This document shows positions 7,681-16,180 of a stretch of 64,000 nt of DNA, in pieces. The translations under genes and the position numbers were made by a program. The notes beneath the pieces are model-generated. The model searched no databases. It had not been told where the DNA came from and worked only from the letters and a program-made list of their open reading frames with translations. Each line of letters starts with the position of its first letter. Position 1 is the first letter of the stretch. The stretch comes from Pseudoalteromonas shioyasakiensis (lineage in GTDB: Bacteria; Pseudomonadota; Gammaproteobacteria; Enterobacterales; Alteromonadaceae): assembly GCA_013391845.1 (NCBI GenBank), contig CP058414.1, positions 3,334,501 through 3,398,500 on the forward strand, in the 5' to 3' direction.

Positions 7681-8400
7681 ATGAAGTTCACTCCCGCATT
7701 ACAATCAGCCACCTTAATAAAACGCTACAAACGCTTTTTAGCCGACTTAAAAACGGCTGAAGGCGAGCAGTTTACAGCGCATTGCGCCAATACAGGAAAG
7801 ATGACGGGCTGTGCTGAGCCAGGGTTTAACGCTTTTTATTCAACCAGTGATAACACCAAACGCAAATACCCCCATTCACTACAACTAACAGAGAATCAAT
7901 TTAATCATTTAATTTGTGTCAATACCGCTATTGCAAACAGAATTGTGCAAGAGGCTCTCAATGCTGGGACTATTGCTGAACTAGCTGATTACCAAACAAT
8001 TACAGCAGAAGTAAAATACGGCCAAGAAAATAGCCGTATCGATTTTTTATTAACAGATGAAAACAAGCCCCATTGTTATATTGAAGTAAAATCAGTGACT
8101 TTACTCTCGCAATTAGAGCCGCAGTCTGGGCAAGGTTATTTTCCAGATGCAAAAACTGAACGAGGTCAAAAGCACCTAAGGGAACTAGTAGAAATGGTGC
8201 AACAAGGGCATCGTGCAGTCTTACTGTTTGCAGTTTTACATGAAGGTATTAATCAAGTAAGTGCTGCAGCTCATATCGATCCCAAATATGCGCAACTTTT
8301 AGCTCATGCAATAGAGCAAGGAGTTGAAGTGATTGCTTATAAAGCAAAAATTTCAGCCAACGAGATTCAATTGCAGGAAAAGTGTAGTTTTCAGCCTTAA
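7681..8400 (+). CDS. sfsA: SfsA sugar fermentation stimulation protein (nuclease-like)
   Basis: 239 aa, full length for SfsA. N-terminal OB-like part ([12 protein letters not shown]) and C-terminal PD-(D/E)XK-like fold with ENSRIDFLL...[10 protein letters not shown], typical of the family. E. coli SfsA was named for its effect on maltose use and binds DNA; the true role is still unsettled. As in many gammaproteobacteria, it is directly upstream of dksA, here with a 253-base gap that must carry the dksA promoter and leader. Confidence 0.92.
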   Translation: MKFTPALQSATLIKRYKRFLADLKTAEGEQFTAHCANTGKMTGCAEPGFNAFYSTSDNTKRKYPHSLQLTENQFNHLICVNTAIANRIVQEALNAGTIAELADYQTITAEVKYGQENSRIDFLLTDENKPHCYIEVKSVTLLSQLEPQSGQGYFPDAKTERGQKHLRELVEMVQQGHRAVLLFAVLHEGINQVSAAAHIDPKYAQLLAHAIEQGVEVIAYKAKISANEIQLQEKCSFQP

Positions 8401-8653
8401 ACAACTCTTTTCTTAAAACAGCAGTAAATAACACGATTTAAGTTGTATTATTTTTTTTTGCCCATATAACTATGCAAATTTTAAAAATTAACGGATAGTT
8501 AAGGGCTTACAAAACCGCCCATAATTATTTGAGCAATCATCAGCTCGAGGCCTATAGGATTAATTAAAAATAAATTTGCCTCAACCTAATGATTCTGCTA
8601 TTTATAGCCGCCGGCTAATGCTGGGCAAAATATTAAGGATTTAGGAGAAAGTT

Positions 8654-9097
8654 ATGCCAGACCAAAAAAGACTAGGGTTATTGGCTCAAGCCGGGTTGGA
8701 TCCATATCAAGAAAAACCAGGTGAAGAGTATATGAATGAAGCACAACGTGCTCATTTCAAAACAATTTTAGAAGCTTGGCGTAACGATTTACGTAACGAA
8801 GTAGACCGTACTAAATCGCATATGCAAGACGAAGCAGCTAACTTTCCAGATCCAGTAGACCGTGCAGCACAAGAAGAAGAATTCTCATTAGAACTTCGTA
8901 CTCGTGACCGCGAGCGTAAACTGATCAAGAAAATAGAAAAAACGATTCAATTAATCAAAGAAGACGATTTTGGTTTCTGTGAATCATGTGGTATTGAAAT
9001 TGGTATCCGCCGTTTAGAAGCGCGTCCTACAGCTGATTTATGTGTAGACTGCAAAACGCTTGCGGAAATTAAAGAAAAGCAATCTGGACGCGGTTAA
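8654..9097 (+). CDS. dksA: RNA polymerase-binding transcription factor DksA
   Basis: 147 aa. DksA binds in the RNA polymerase secondary channel and, with ppGpp, adjusts rRNA and amino-acid promoters. The coiled coil (about residues 35-108) carries the tip with conserved acidic residues ([14 protein letters not shown]), followed by the Cys4 zinc finger CESCG...CVDC near residues 114-138. The start has an AGGAG site. The 250-base upstream region contains GC-rich and palindromic stretches (for example GCCGCCGGC near 8610) and fits a dedicated promoter with leader. gluQRS begins 17 bases after the stop, as in the usual operon. Confidence 0.96.
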   Translation: MPDQKRLGLLAQAGLDPYQEKPGEEYMNEAQRAHFKTILEAWRNDLRNEVDRTKSHMQDEAANFPDPVDRAAQEEEFSLELRTRDRERKLIKKIEKTIQLIKEDDFGFCESCGIEIGIRRLEARPTADLCVDCKTLAEIKEKQSGRG

Positions 9098-9114
9098 TAT
9101 CCTTTAATTAGCCC

Positions 9115-10059
9115 ATGTCTACCACAGCCGTTAACACGCCAATGCGTGAATATCGTGGCCGCTTTGCGCCATCCCCTTCAGGGCCATTACATTTTGGCTC
9201 ACTTATAGCGGCTGTGGGTAGCTTCCTTGATGCAAAAGCCAATCAAGGAAAATGGTTAGTACGCATTGAAGATATCGACACAACGCGTGTTGTAAGCGGT
9301 GCTAGCGACGATATATTACATACCCTAGAGGCTTACGGCCTATACTGGGACGAGCCCGTCATTTACCAAACCCAGCGTCATGAGCAATACCAAGCAATTG
9401 TTGATGAGCTAATTTCACAAAATCTTGTTTATGCATGTCATTGCACCCGTAAAGAAATTAAAGCTATCGGGGGAATTTACCAAGGCCATTGCCGAGATAA
9501 AAACCACTCTTTAGCTGATTCAGCACTGCGTTTAACCCAGCAATATGCAACAAGTCACTATCATGATTTAATTCAAGGTGAAGTTAGTGTAAATAGCCAA
9601 CTTGCCAAAGAAGACTACTTAATAAAGCGAAGTGATGGTTTATTTGCTTACCAACTGGTCGTGGTCGTTGATGATATTGCACAAGATATAACACGAGTAG
9701 TTCGCGGCGCTGATTTAATTGAGCCAACTGCACGACAACTCAGTTTGTTTAAGCAACTCAATAAACCTGCTCCACAATATGCACACCTACCGTTAGCGGT
9801 TGCTAAACCTGGTTTTAAGTTATCGAAACAGAATTACGCGCCAGCAATAGCGAAATCAGATCCAAAACCGGCCTTGTTCGATGCCTTTCGCTTTTTAGGT
9901 TTAAAGCCAGAAGTCTCTCTACTGTCATTAGATATAGAACACATGCTAGCATGGGCAATCGAAACTTACCGTCTTGAATTCATTCCAAAGGTACAAGAAA
10001 TACAAGTTAACGAGGATTCGAACTCTACTTTTTGTGACTTTGTTACTATTGAAAAATAA
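9115..10059 (+). CDS. gluQRS: Glutamyl-Q tRNA(Asp) synthetase
   Basis: 314-aa truncated glutamyl-tRNA synthetase paralogue that attaches glutamate to queuosine in tRNA(Asp). The N-terminal FAPSPSGPLHFGSL holds the HIGH-type motif; LSKQN near residue 240 is the KMSKS-type motif. CHCTRKE...GHC supplies zinc ligands. The anticodon-binding domain of GltX is absent, as expected for GluQRS. It follows dksA by 17 bases and is separated from pcnB by about 200 bases. Confidence 0.93.
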   Translation: MSTTAVNTPMREYRGRFAPSPSGPLHFGSLIAAVGSFLDAKANQGKWLVRIEDIDTTRVVSGASDDILHTLEAYGLYWDEPVIYQTQRHEQYQAIVDELISQNLVYACHCTRKEIKAIGGIYQGHCRDKNHSLADSALRLTQQYATSHYHDLIQGEVSVNSQLAKEDYLIKRSDGLFAYQLVVVVDDIAQDITRVVRGADLIEPTARQLSLFKQLNKPAPQYAHLPLAVAKPGFKLSKQNYAPAIAKSDPKPALFDAFRFLGLKPEVSLLSLDIEHMLAWAIETYRLEFIPKVQEIQVNEDSNSTFCDFVTIEK

Positions 10060-10258
10060 ATTGCCAATTTTAAAGGCCGAGTAACTTAATTTTTCAGCCC
10101 TGCTGGTATATGATAGCGACCCAAAGTGTGCGAATCATCAACACCTTAATTTAGCGTCATTTAAAACACATTGATTACACGTCAATCTCACATCGGCGAA
10201 GTAACAAACAAACGCTATACTTGATGAGTCGCAAAGTCCGCGTCGTAGGAGACAGATT

Positions 10259-11638
10259 ATTATTTCCAAGCTTTTTCAATTTTGTCGGCAAATTATTGGC
10301 CCAAATGCCACGACATCAAGTGATGCTTTATCAACGAGCGAATTACCTTTGGTGATCGAGCGCAGTGAACATGGTATTTCACGCAAACAATTTAGCCCAA
10401 ATGCAATCAAAGTATTATACCGCCTTAAAGAAGGTGGTTTTGATGCCTACCTTGTTGGTGGTTGTATTCGAGATATATTGTTAGGTCAACAACCTAAAGA
10501 CTTCGATGTTGTAACAAACGCAACGCCTGAACAGATCAAAAAGCTATTTCGCAACTGTCGCCTAATCGGTCGTCGTTTTCGTTTAGCCCATATTGTATTT
10601 GGCCGAGAAGTGATTGAAGTGGCGACCATGCGAGGTCATCACGAAGCTGACGAAAGTAAAAATCAAATTAGCCAATCAAGCGAACACGGACAACTACTTC
10701 GCGATAATGTCTATGGCAGCATCGAAGAAGATGCCGAGCGACGCGATTTTTCTATTAATGCACTTTATTACTCAATTAACGATTTTTGTATCTATGACTA
10801 TGCCAACGGTATTAGTGCTATAAAAGCAAAACAAATTGAGCTTATTGGCGACCCTGAAACACGCTACAGGGAAGACCCTGTGCGCATGCTGCGTGCTGTT
10901 CGTTTTGCAACAAAACTGGGCATGAGCATTGCACCAGGCACCGAAAAGCCAATTAAAGGCCTTGCTAATTTACTTGACCATATTCCGCCTGCTCGTTTAT
11001 TTGAAGAATCACTTAAGTTGTTCTTAAACGGCAAAGCTGAAGAAAACTACTTAATGCTGCGCCAGTATGGGTTATTCAAAGCATTATTCCCAGCGCTTGA
11101 TAAAATCTTAGATGCAAACCCTGATGGCCTAGAACATGCGTTTATCCTACAAATGTTTAAAAACACCGATAAACGTATTAACGCAGATAAAAAAGTCACC
11201 CCAGCATTTATTTTTGCAGCCTTGTTGTGGTTCCCATTACTGAGTATTGCTAAGAAGTTACAACTACGTGATCAACTTTCAGAGTACGATGCATTTGCAC
11301 AAGCGATGAATAAAGTACTGAGTGAAAACGCACAACATGTCGCAGTACCCAAACGCTTCACACTTGGTGCACGCGATATTTGGCATATTCAACAACGCCT
11401 TGATAAACGAGGTGGTCAGCGCGCTTACAGGCTCACTCAACAGCCTCGCTTCAAAGCCGCCTATGACTTCTTACTACTTCGTGTGCAGGCAGGTGAAGAA
11501 CAGCTGAAAGAGCTAGCAGATTGGTGGACAGCCTACCTAAGCCAAGACATCAATGGCCAAAAAGAGATGGTTAAAAATTTAGGGCACCAAGGCGGTCCTA
11601 AACGCCGCCGTCGTCCGCGCAAGAAAAAAGTAGACTAA
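10259..11638 (+). CDS. pcnB: Poly(A) polymerase I, probable AUU start codon
   Basis: 459-aa nucleotidyltransferase that adds 3' poly(A) tails and promotes RNA decay. Catalytic motif LVGGCIRDILLG...KDFDVVTNA, RNCRLIGRRFRLAH and the basic tail PKRRRRPRKKK are clear. No in-frame ATG, GTG or TTG occurs between the upstream stop at 10202 and TTG 10349. The coding frame continues upstream with MISKLFQFCRQIIG from an ATT at 10259, aligning with the E. coli N terminus MFTRVANFCRKVLS. A ribosome site TAGGAG (10246-10251) stands seven bases before this ATT. E. coli pcnB is known to use AUU, which limits PcnB synthesis. A TTG start at 10349 (429 aa) is the alternative. Confidence 0.9.
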   Translation: MISKLFQFCRQIIGPNATTSSDALSTSELPLVIERSEHGISRKQFSPNAIKVLYRLKEGGFDAYLVGGCIRDILLGQQPKDFDVVTNATPEQIKKLFRNCRLIGRRFRLAHIVFGREVIEVATMRGHHEADESKNQISQSSEHGQLLRDNVYGSIEEDAERRDFSINALYYSINDFCIYDYANGISAIKAKQIELIGDPETRYREDPVRMLRAVRFATKLGMSIAPGTEKPIKGLANLLDHIPPARLFEESLKLFLNGKAEENYLMLRQYGLFKALFPALDKILDANPDGLEHAFILQMFKNTDKRINADKKVTPAFIFAALLWFPLLSIAKKLQLRDQLSEYDAFAQAMNKVLSENAQHVAVPKRFTLGARDIWHIQQRLDKRGGQRAYRLTQQPRFKAAYDFLLLRVQAGEEQLKELADWWTAYLSQDINGQKEMVKNLGHQGGPKRRRRPRKKKVD

Positions 11639-11640
11639 GC

Positions 11641-12129
11641 ATGCATACCGTTTATTTAGGTTTAGGCGCTAATTTAAACGCGCCACGTAAACAAATTCAT
11701 GCTGCTGTCGCTGCCCTAAAAGCATTAAAAGATGTTGAGTTTGTTTGTGTATCGCATGACTACGCAAGCAAACCTATGGGGCCTCAAGATCAACCCGATT
11801 ATGTAAATGCGGTCGCTTGTGTTAAAACTGCACTTGAGCCAGAACAATTGCTTGATTTAACTCAAGCTATCGAACTTGAACATGGCCGTGTTAGAAAAGA
11901 AGAACGCTGGGGTCCTCGCACCCTTGATATAGATATTCTATTGTTTGGTAATGACGTGATAGACACCCCTCGCTTGACCGTGCCTCATTATGGCCTAACA
12001 CAGCGAGAATTTGTTGTTTATCCATTGTTGGAAATTGCGCCAACGCTTGTACTACCGAGTAATCAATCACTTGCTGATATAACAAAAACGTTACCTTTAA
12101 ACGGTTTACAACAACTCCCTCAGCAGTAA
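11641..12129 (+). CDS. folK: 2-amino-4-hydroxy-6-hydroxymethyldihydropteridine diphosphokinase
   Basis: 162-aa HPPK, which transfers pyrophosphate from ATP to 6-hydroxymethyl-7,8-dihydropterin in folate synthesis. The N terminus VYLGLGANL and the signature RWGPRTLDIDILLFG (two metal-binding Asp) are intact, and the length is normal. The start is 2 bases after the pcnB stop, so the two are probably translated from one mRNA. panB follows 29 bases downstream with its own ribosome site (GAGGAAATT). Confidence 0.95.
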   Translation: MHTVYLGLGANLNAPRKQIHAAVAALKALKDVEFVCVSHDYASKPMGPQDQPDYVNAVACVKTALEPEQLLDLTQAIELEHGRVRKEERWGPRTLDIDILLFGNDVIDTPRLTVPHYGLTQREFVVYPLLEIAPTLVLPSNQSLADITKTLPLNGLQQLPQQ

Positions 12130-12158
12130 TCAACCAAGGCTAAGCCTTAGAGGAAATT

Positions 12159-12953
12159 ATGTCTAAAATCACCGTTTCAACACTTAATAAAATGAAACAT
12201 GAACAACAAAAAATCACCGCATTAACGGCCTACGATGCCAGTTTTGCTAAATTGTTTCATGATAATGGCGTCGAAGTGATTTTAGTGGGTGACTCGTTAG
12301 GTATGGTTTTGCAAGGTGCTGATGATACATTAGCGGTAACCAACACAGATATTGCTTATCATACGCGATGCGTACGAGCAGGTAGCCGTGAGTTATTTGT
12401 TATTGCAGACTTACCATTTATGACTTATGCCAACCCAACTGATGCTTGTAAAAATGCTGCTGAGCTTATGCGTGCAGGGGCAAACATGGTCAAGCTTGAA
12501 GGTGGTGAATGGCTTCACGACAGCATCCGTGCGATGACCCAGCAAGGTATTCCTGTTTGTGGTCACTTAGGCCTAACACCACAATCAGTACACGTATTTG
12601 GCGGTTTTAAAATTCAAGGCCGAGAGCAATCTCAAGCAGACAAAATGGTTAGCGATGCTAAAGCACTTGAGGCTGCTGGTGCACAATTACTTGTTTTAGA
12701 GTGTATTCCTAGTGAGCTTGCTAAGCGTATTACAGATGAGCTGAGCATTCCTACGATCGGTATTGGGGCAGGTAATCAGACCGATGGTCAAATCTTAGTA
12801 ATGCACGACCTAGTAGGTATTTCTGCAGGCTATATTCCAAAGTTTTCAAAGAACTTTTTGTTAGAAACCGGCAATATGCCAGCTGCAGTGCAAAAGTATT
12901 GTGAAGATGTAAAAAGTGGTGCTTTCCCAAGTGCCGAACACGAGTTTAAATAA
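12159..12953 (+). CDS. panB: 3-methyl-2-oxobutanoate hydroxymethyltransferase
   Basis: 264-aa TIM-barrel enzyme making ketopantoate from 2-oxoisovalerate and methylene-THF, the first committed step of pantothenate synthesis. Typical stretches are [24 protein letters not shown], the catalytic-region VKLEGG and [19 protein letters not shown]. It is in the cytoplasm. panC begins on the base after its stop, so the pair is tightly coupled. Folate supply (folK) and folate use (panB) are adjacent here. Confidence 0.96.
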   Translation: MSKITVSTLNKMKHEQQKITALTAYDASFAKLFHDNGVEVILVGDSLGMVLQGADDTLAVTNTDIAYHTRCVRAGSRELFVIADLPFMTYANPTDACKNAAELMRAGANMVKLEGGEWLHDSIRAMTQQGIPVCGHLGLTPQSVHVFGGFKIQGREQSQADKMVSDAKALEAAGAQLLVLECIPSELAKRITDELSIPTIGIGAGNQTDGQILVMHDLVGISAGYIPKFSKNFLLETGNMPAAVQKYCEDVKSGAFPSAEHEFK

Positions 12954-13805
12954 ATGCAATCAATCACTGAAATAAAATCCTTACGCAGTCAAATCAAGGC
13001 TTGGCGTCAAGCAGGCTTAAGCATTGCGCTAGTGCCTACTATGGGCAATTTACATCAAGGCCACTTTTCACTTGTTGAAAAAGCCAAGACACTCGCTGAT
13101 AAAGTAGTCGTGAGTATATTTGTTAACCCGATGCAGTTTGGGAAAAATGAAGATCTTGATAGCTATCCGCGTACATTAAACGAAGATAAACAAGGTTTAG
13201 CTGATCTTGGTACTGATATTGTATTTACACCATCCGTTGAGACCATTTATCCAAATGGTTTAGGCGAGCAAAGTTTTGTCGATGTACCAGGTGTCTCTAT
13301 GGGTTACTGTGGTGGCTCACGTCCTGGTCACTTCAAAGGTGTCGCAACGGTTGTCACTAAGTTATTCAACCTAGTTCAACCTGATTTTGCCTGTTTTGGT
13401 GAAAAAGATTTTCAGCAGCTGCAAGTCATTAAAACCATGACGCGCGACTTATCTATCCCTGTTGAAATTGTTGGCGTTCCAACTTGCCGTGAAATATCAG
13501 GCCTAGCGATGAGCTCTCGTAATGGTTACTTATCTGACGAGCAAAAAGACACAGCAAAAGTTCTGTTTGCCACTCTAAACAATACTGCAGCGGCACTTAA
13601 AAAAGGTAACGATGACATTGCTGCACTCGAAGCTGCTGCAAAAGCACAGCTTGAAGCTGCAGGGCTAAAGCCTGACTACTACGCTATAGCAGATCGTTCA
13701 ACACTAAAAGCTGCCACTGCGGCTGACAAACAACTTGTTATTTTAGCTGCCGCCTATTTAGGCTCAGTGCGTTTAATTGACAATTTACAAGTTGAGCTGG
13801 ATTAA
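12954..13805 (+). CDS. panC: Pantothenate synthetase
   Basis: 283-aa ligase joining pantoate and beta-alanine with ATP. The nucleotidyl-binding motif HxGH is in [14 protein letters not shown], and the second motif (KMSKS-like) is SSRNGYLS near residue 185. [13 protein letters not shown] and [10 protein letters not shown] are family hallmarks. The ATG directly follows the TAA of panB. panD, often nearby in other genera, is not in this window. Confidence 0.96.
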   Translation: MQSITEIKSLRSQIKAWRQAGLSIALVPTMGNLHQGHFSLVEKAKTLADKVVVSIFVNPMQFGKNEDLDSYPRTLNEDKQGLADLGTDIVFTPSVETIYPNGLGEQSFVDVPGVSMGYCGGSRPGHFKGVATVVTKLFNLVQPDFACFGEKDFQQLQVIKTMTRDLSIPVEIVGVPTCREISGLAMSSRNGYLSDEQKDTAKVLFATLNNTAAALKKGNDDIAALEAAAKAQLEAAGLKPDYYAIADRSTLKAATAADKQLVILAAAYLGSVRLIDNLQVELD

Positions 13806-13862
13806 ATAGCTGTAATCTGGGTAAGATGGATTGCAAAGAAAAGACATAAACTAGGGATAAGC

Positions 13863-14102
13863 ATGAAAAAACTACCAGCAATTGCAGCTACATTGTTTGC
13901 AATGACATTACTGTCTGCCTGCTCAAACAAAATTGACAATCCAGAAATGCAGCAGTGTGCTCAACAAAACTATCAATGTGAAGCAAGTTGTGAACAACAA
14001 AGTACCGCTGATGGCTTAGTTCATAAAGTCTGTAGCAATAAGTGCATTGAAGCTTACAATCAATGTAAAGCAAATGCAGAAAAATTAGGCGAAGTTAAAT
14101 AA
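13863..14102 (+). CDS. Small cysteine-rich lipoprotein
   Basis: 79-aa predicted lipoprotein: a 20-residue signal peptide ends in the lipobox LLSAC, so Cys20 would be lipidated. The mature part has six further cysteines in three spaced pairs (CAQQNYQC, CEASC..., CSNKC...QC), suggesting disulphide bonding in the periplasm. I do not recognise the family. It follows panC by 57 bases with a ribosome site (GGGATAAGC), perhaps as the last gene of the operon. A hairpin at 14132-14155 comes shortly after. Confidence 0.7.
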   Translation: MKKLPAIAATLFAMTLLSACSNKIDNPEMQQCAQQNYQCEASCEQQSTADGLVHKVCSNKCIEAYNQCKANAEKLGEVK

Positions 14103-14461
14103 TACCATTGATTCGTTTAGATTAATTTTGAGGCACTGAAAGCCTGTTCAGTGCCTATACTCCCCCCTTCCTCGATTACAATTTCGCTTTCATAATTAAG
14201 CCTCTGGTAATTTTGTTCATATTTTTATTTACCCATTAAGCTATTCATATTAGGGCAAGCTTTCGTTCATTAAACTTCTCCATATTGGTGACGAATAAAC
14301 AACTGCAACCATGTAATTGTTTCTCACTAATTTCAAAATTTTACTCTTCGCATTTAGCTGTACCAACTCAAAGTCATTGAGAATATTATTTTTTATTTGG
14401 GTTCAGGAATTGCTAAGGGGTATGAATGAATTAACGTGATTTACGGCTAAAGGAAAATTGA
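14103..14461. other. Intergenic region before opgG
   Basis: 359 bases, AT-rich, without a supportable gene. It contains a 9-bp hairpin at 14132-14155 near the left end. The rest should carry the opgGH promoter; no recognised operator stood out. Confidence 0.5.
14132..14155 (+). terminator. Hairpin after lipoprotein gene
   Basis: GGCACTGAA, loop AGCCTG, TTCAGTGCC: a perfect 9-bp stem 30 bases after the lipoprotein stop. No T-run follows (TATACTCCCC), so intrinsic termination is not assured. Confidence 0.45.
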
Positions 14462-16180
14462 ATGAGACCAGAAACCCGAACTAAGCTCTTCAGCGCTGTC
14501 AAAAAGAAGACCTTCTTGGGCGTATTATTAGCCATGAGTGCAGGTCATAGTTACGCTGTTGAAGAACCAGACCAGCCAAAAGCGACTAAAACAGAACAAA
14601 CAGCCGCAGAGGTTCAAGCTACCGAAAATGAAAAACAGCAAGTAAAGGATAATGCTGCTGTTGAGCTTAAGCCTGCAATGATCACTATACCTCAAGAAAA
14701 GTTATTTGAAGTTATCACCGCGCGTGCGAAAAAATTAGCATCTGAGCCGTATGTTGCGCCTAAAGAATTAGAACTTGAAGCATTAACTAGCATTGGTTAT
14801 CAGGACTATCGTGCAATCCGTTTTCGTACTGAGCAAGCAATTTGGAAAGATCAAAGCCTTTATGAAGTGCAGTTATTCCACCCAGGTTTTTTATATCGCT
14901 CACCAGTTGCAATAAATACCCTTGAGCAAAATGCTGAAGTAAAAAGTTTACCGTTTAAAACCGATTACTATCGTTACGATGCAACCGCAGCCCCGTTAGA
15001 GCAAGAGATCAATACTGCCATTGCTAATACGCAACTGGGCCACGCGGGTTTTCGTTTGCATTTTCCACTGAATAACAACGAATATAAAGATGAAGTAGCT
15101 GTATTCCAAGGTGCTTCGTATTTTCGCTTAGTTGGCCCGCATCAAGTATATGGTCTGTCAGCTCGTGGTCTTGCAGTTGATACAGCACTCAGCTCAGGTG
15201 AAGAGTTTCCCGTTTTCAAAGAGTTCTGGTTAGTAAAACCGGCACCAGAAGACACAACTATCGTGCTCTATGCACTACTCGATAGCCCATCAGTTTCAGG
15301 CGCATATCGTTTTGAGTTAACACCTTCAACGAATACTGAAGTGAAAACACAGCTGCAAATTTTTGCACGCAAAGACATCAAAAAGCTCGGTATTGCCCCG
15401 TTAACAAGCATGTTCTATCACGGCGAAAACAGTACCAAGTTCTTTGATGATTACCGTCCTGAAGTACATGACTCTGATGGCCTTTTAATGCAATCAGAAC
15501 AAGGCCAATGGGTTTGGCGTGCATTGAATAATCCGAAGAAATTGAGCGTGACTTCGTTTAGCTACGACAACCCGAAAGGGTTTGGTCTAGCACAGCGAGA
15601 TCGTGACTTTAATAACTACCTTGATACCGAAGCGCATTATCACAACCGTCCAAGCATGTGGATTGAGCCAGTGGGTAATTGGGGTAAAGGTCGTGTTGAG
15701 CTAGTAGAAATCCCTACAGATACAGAAACCAACGACAATATTGTTAGCTACTGGGTGCCAGATCAGCCAATGAAAGCTGGTGACAGCTTAAGTTTTAGTT
15801 ACAAGCTTTCGACTTTCAATGCCACGCTTGCAGCTCAAGATAAAGCGAGTGTTTTAAGAACCCGAATTGGCAGTGCAGCACTTCCGGGTGAGAAGAACCC
15901 ACCACCTAAAAGCCATCGCCAATTTACCGTCGACTTTAGTGGGGAAACTATTAACAAATTATCTGCTAATTTCGCCATGCAAGCGGATCTTACACTCTCT
16001 GTAGGGCAAATAAGTGATAAAACGGTACAACAGTTACCAAACAATCAAGGATGGCGCGTAGCCTTTAAAGTGGCGCCAGAGGGAGATAAGCCTGTTGATA
16101 TGCGCTTATCGTTAAAACTACGTGATAAAGAAATCAGCGAGGTATGGAGCTATGTCTGGTATCCAAACGACGTCCAATAG
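14462..16180 (+). CDS. opgG: Periplasmic glucan biosynthesis protein OpgG (MdoG)
   Basis: 572-aa periplasmic protein for osmoregulated periplasmic glucan synthesis, thought to act on the glucan backbone made by OpgH. A signal peptide (about 32 residues, ending GHSYA) is followed by a charged, low-complexity linker to about residue 70 that makes it longer than E. coli MdoG (511 aa). The core then shows YQDYRAIRFRTEQAIW, LFHPGFLY, ASYFRLVGPHQVYGLSARGLA and a C-terminal immunoglobulin-like domain. The start has AAGGA eight bases ahead. opgH overlaps the 3' end. Confidence 0.93.
   Translation: MRPETRTKLFSAVKKKTFLGVLLAMSAGHSYAVEEPDQPKATKTEQTAAEVQATENEKQQVKDNAAVELKPAMITIPQEKLFEVITARAKKLASEPYVAPKELELEALTSIGYQDYRAIRFRTEQAIWKDQSLYEVQLFHPGFLYRSPVAINTLEQNAEVKSLPFKTDYYRYDATAAPLEQEINTAIANTQLGHAGFRLHFPLNNNEYKDEVAVFQGASYFRLVGPHQVYGLSARGLAVDTALSSGEEFPVFKEFWLVKPAPEDTTIVLYALLDSPSVSGAYRFELTPSTNTEVKTQLQIFARKDIKKLGIAPLTSMFYHGENSTKFFDDYRPEVHDSDGLLMQSEQGQWVWRALNNPKKLSVTSFSYDNPKGFGLAQRDRDFNNYLDTEAHYHNRPSMWIEPVGNWGKGRVELVEIPTDTETNDNIVSYWVPDQPMKAGDSLSFSYKLSTFNATLAAQDKASVLRTRIGSAALPGEKNPPPKSHRQFTVDFSGETINKLSANFAMQADLTLSVGQISDKTVQQLPNNQGWRVAFKVAPEGDKPVDMRLSLKLRDKEISEVWSYVWYPNDVQ

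Noticed and set aside
14103..14461. Riboswitch or small RNA before opgG
   Set aside because: Only a 9-bp hairpin at the left end is clear; no known riboswitch core or promoter/terminator pair for an RNA gene was found.
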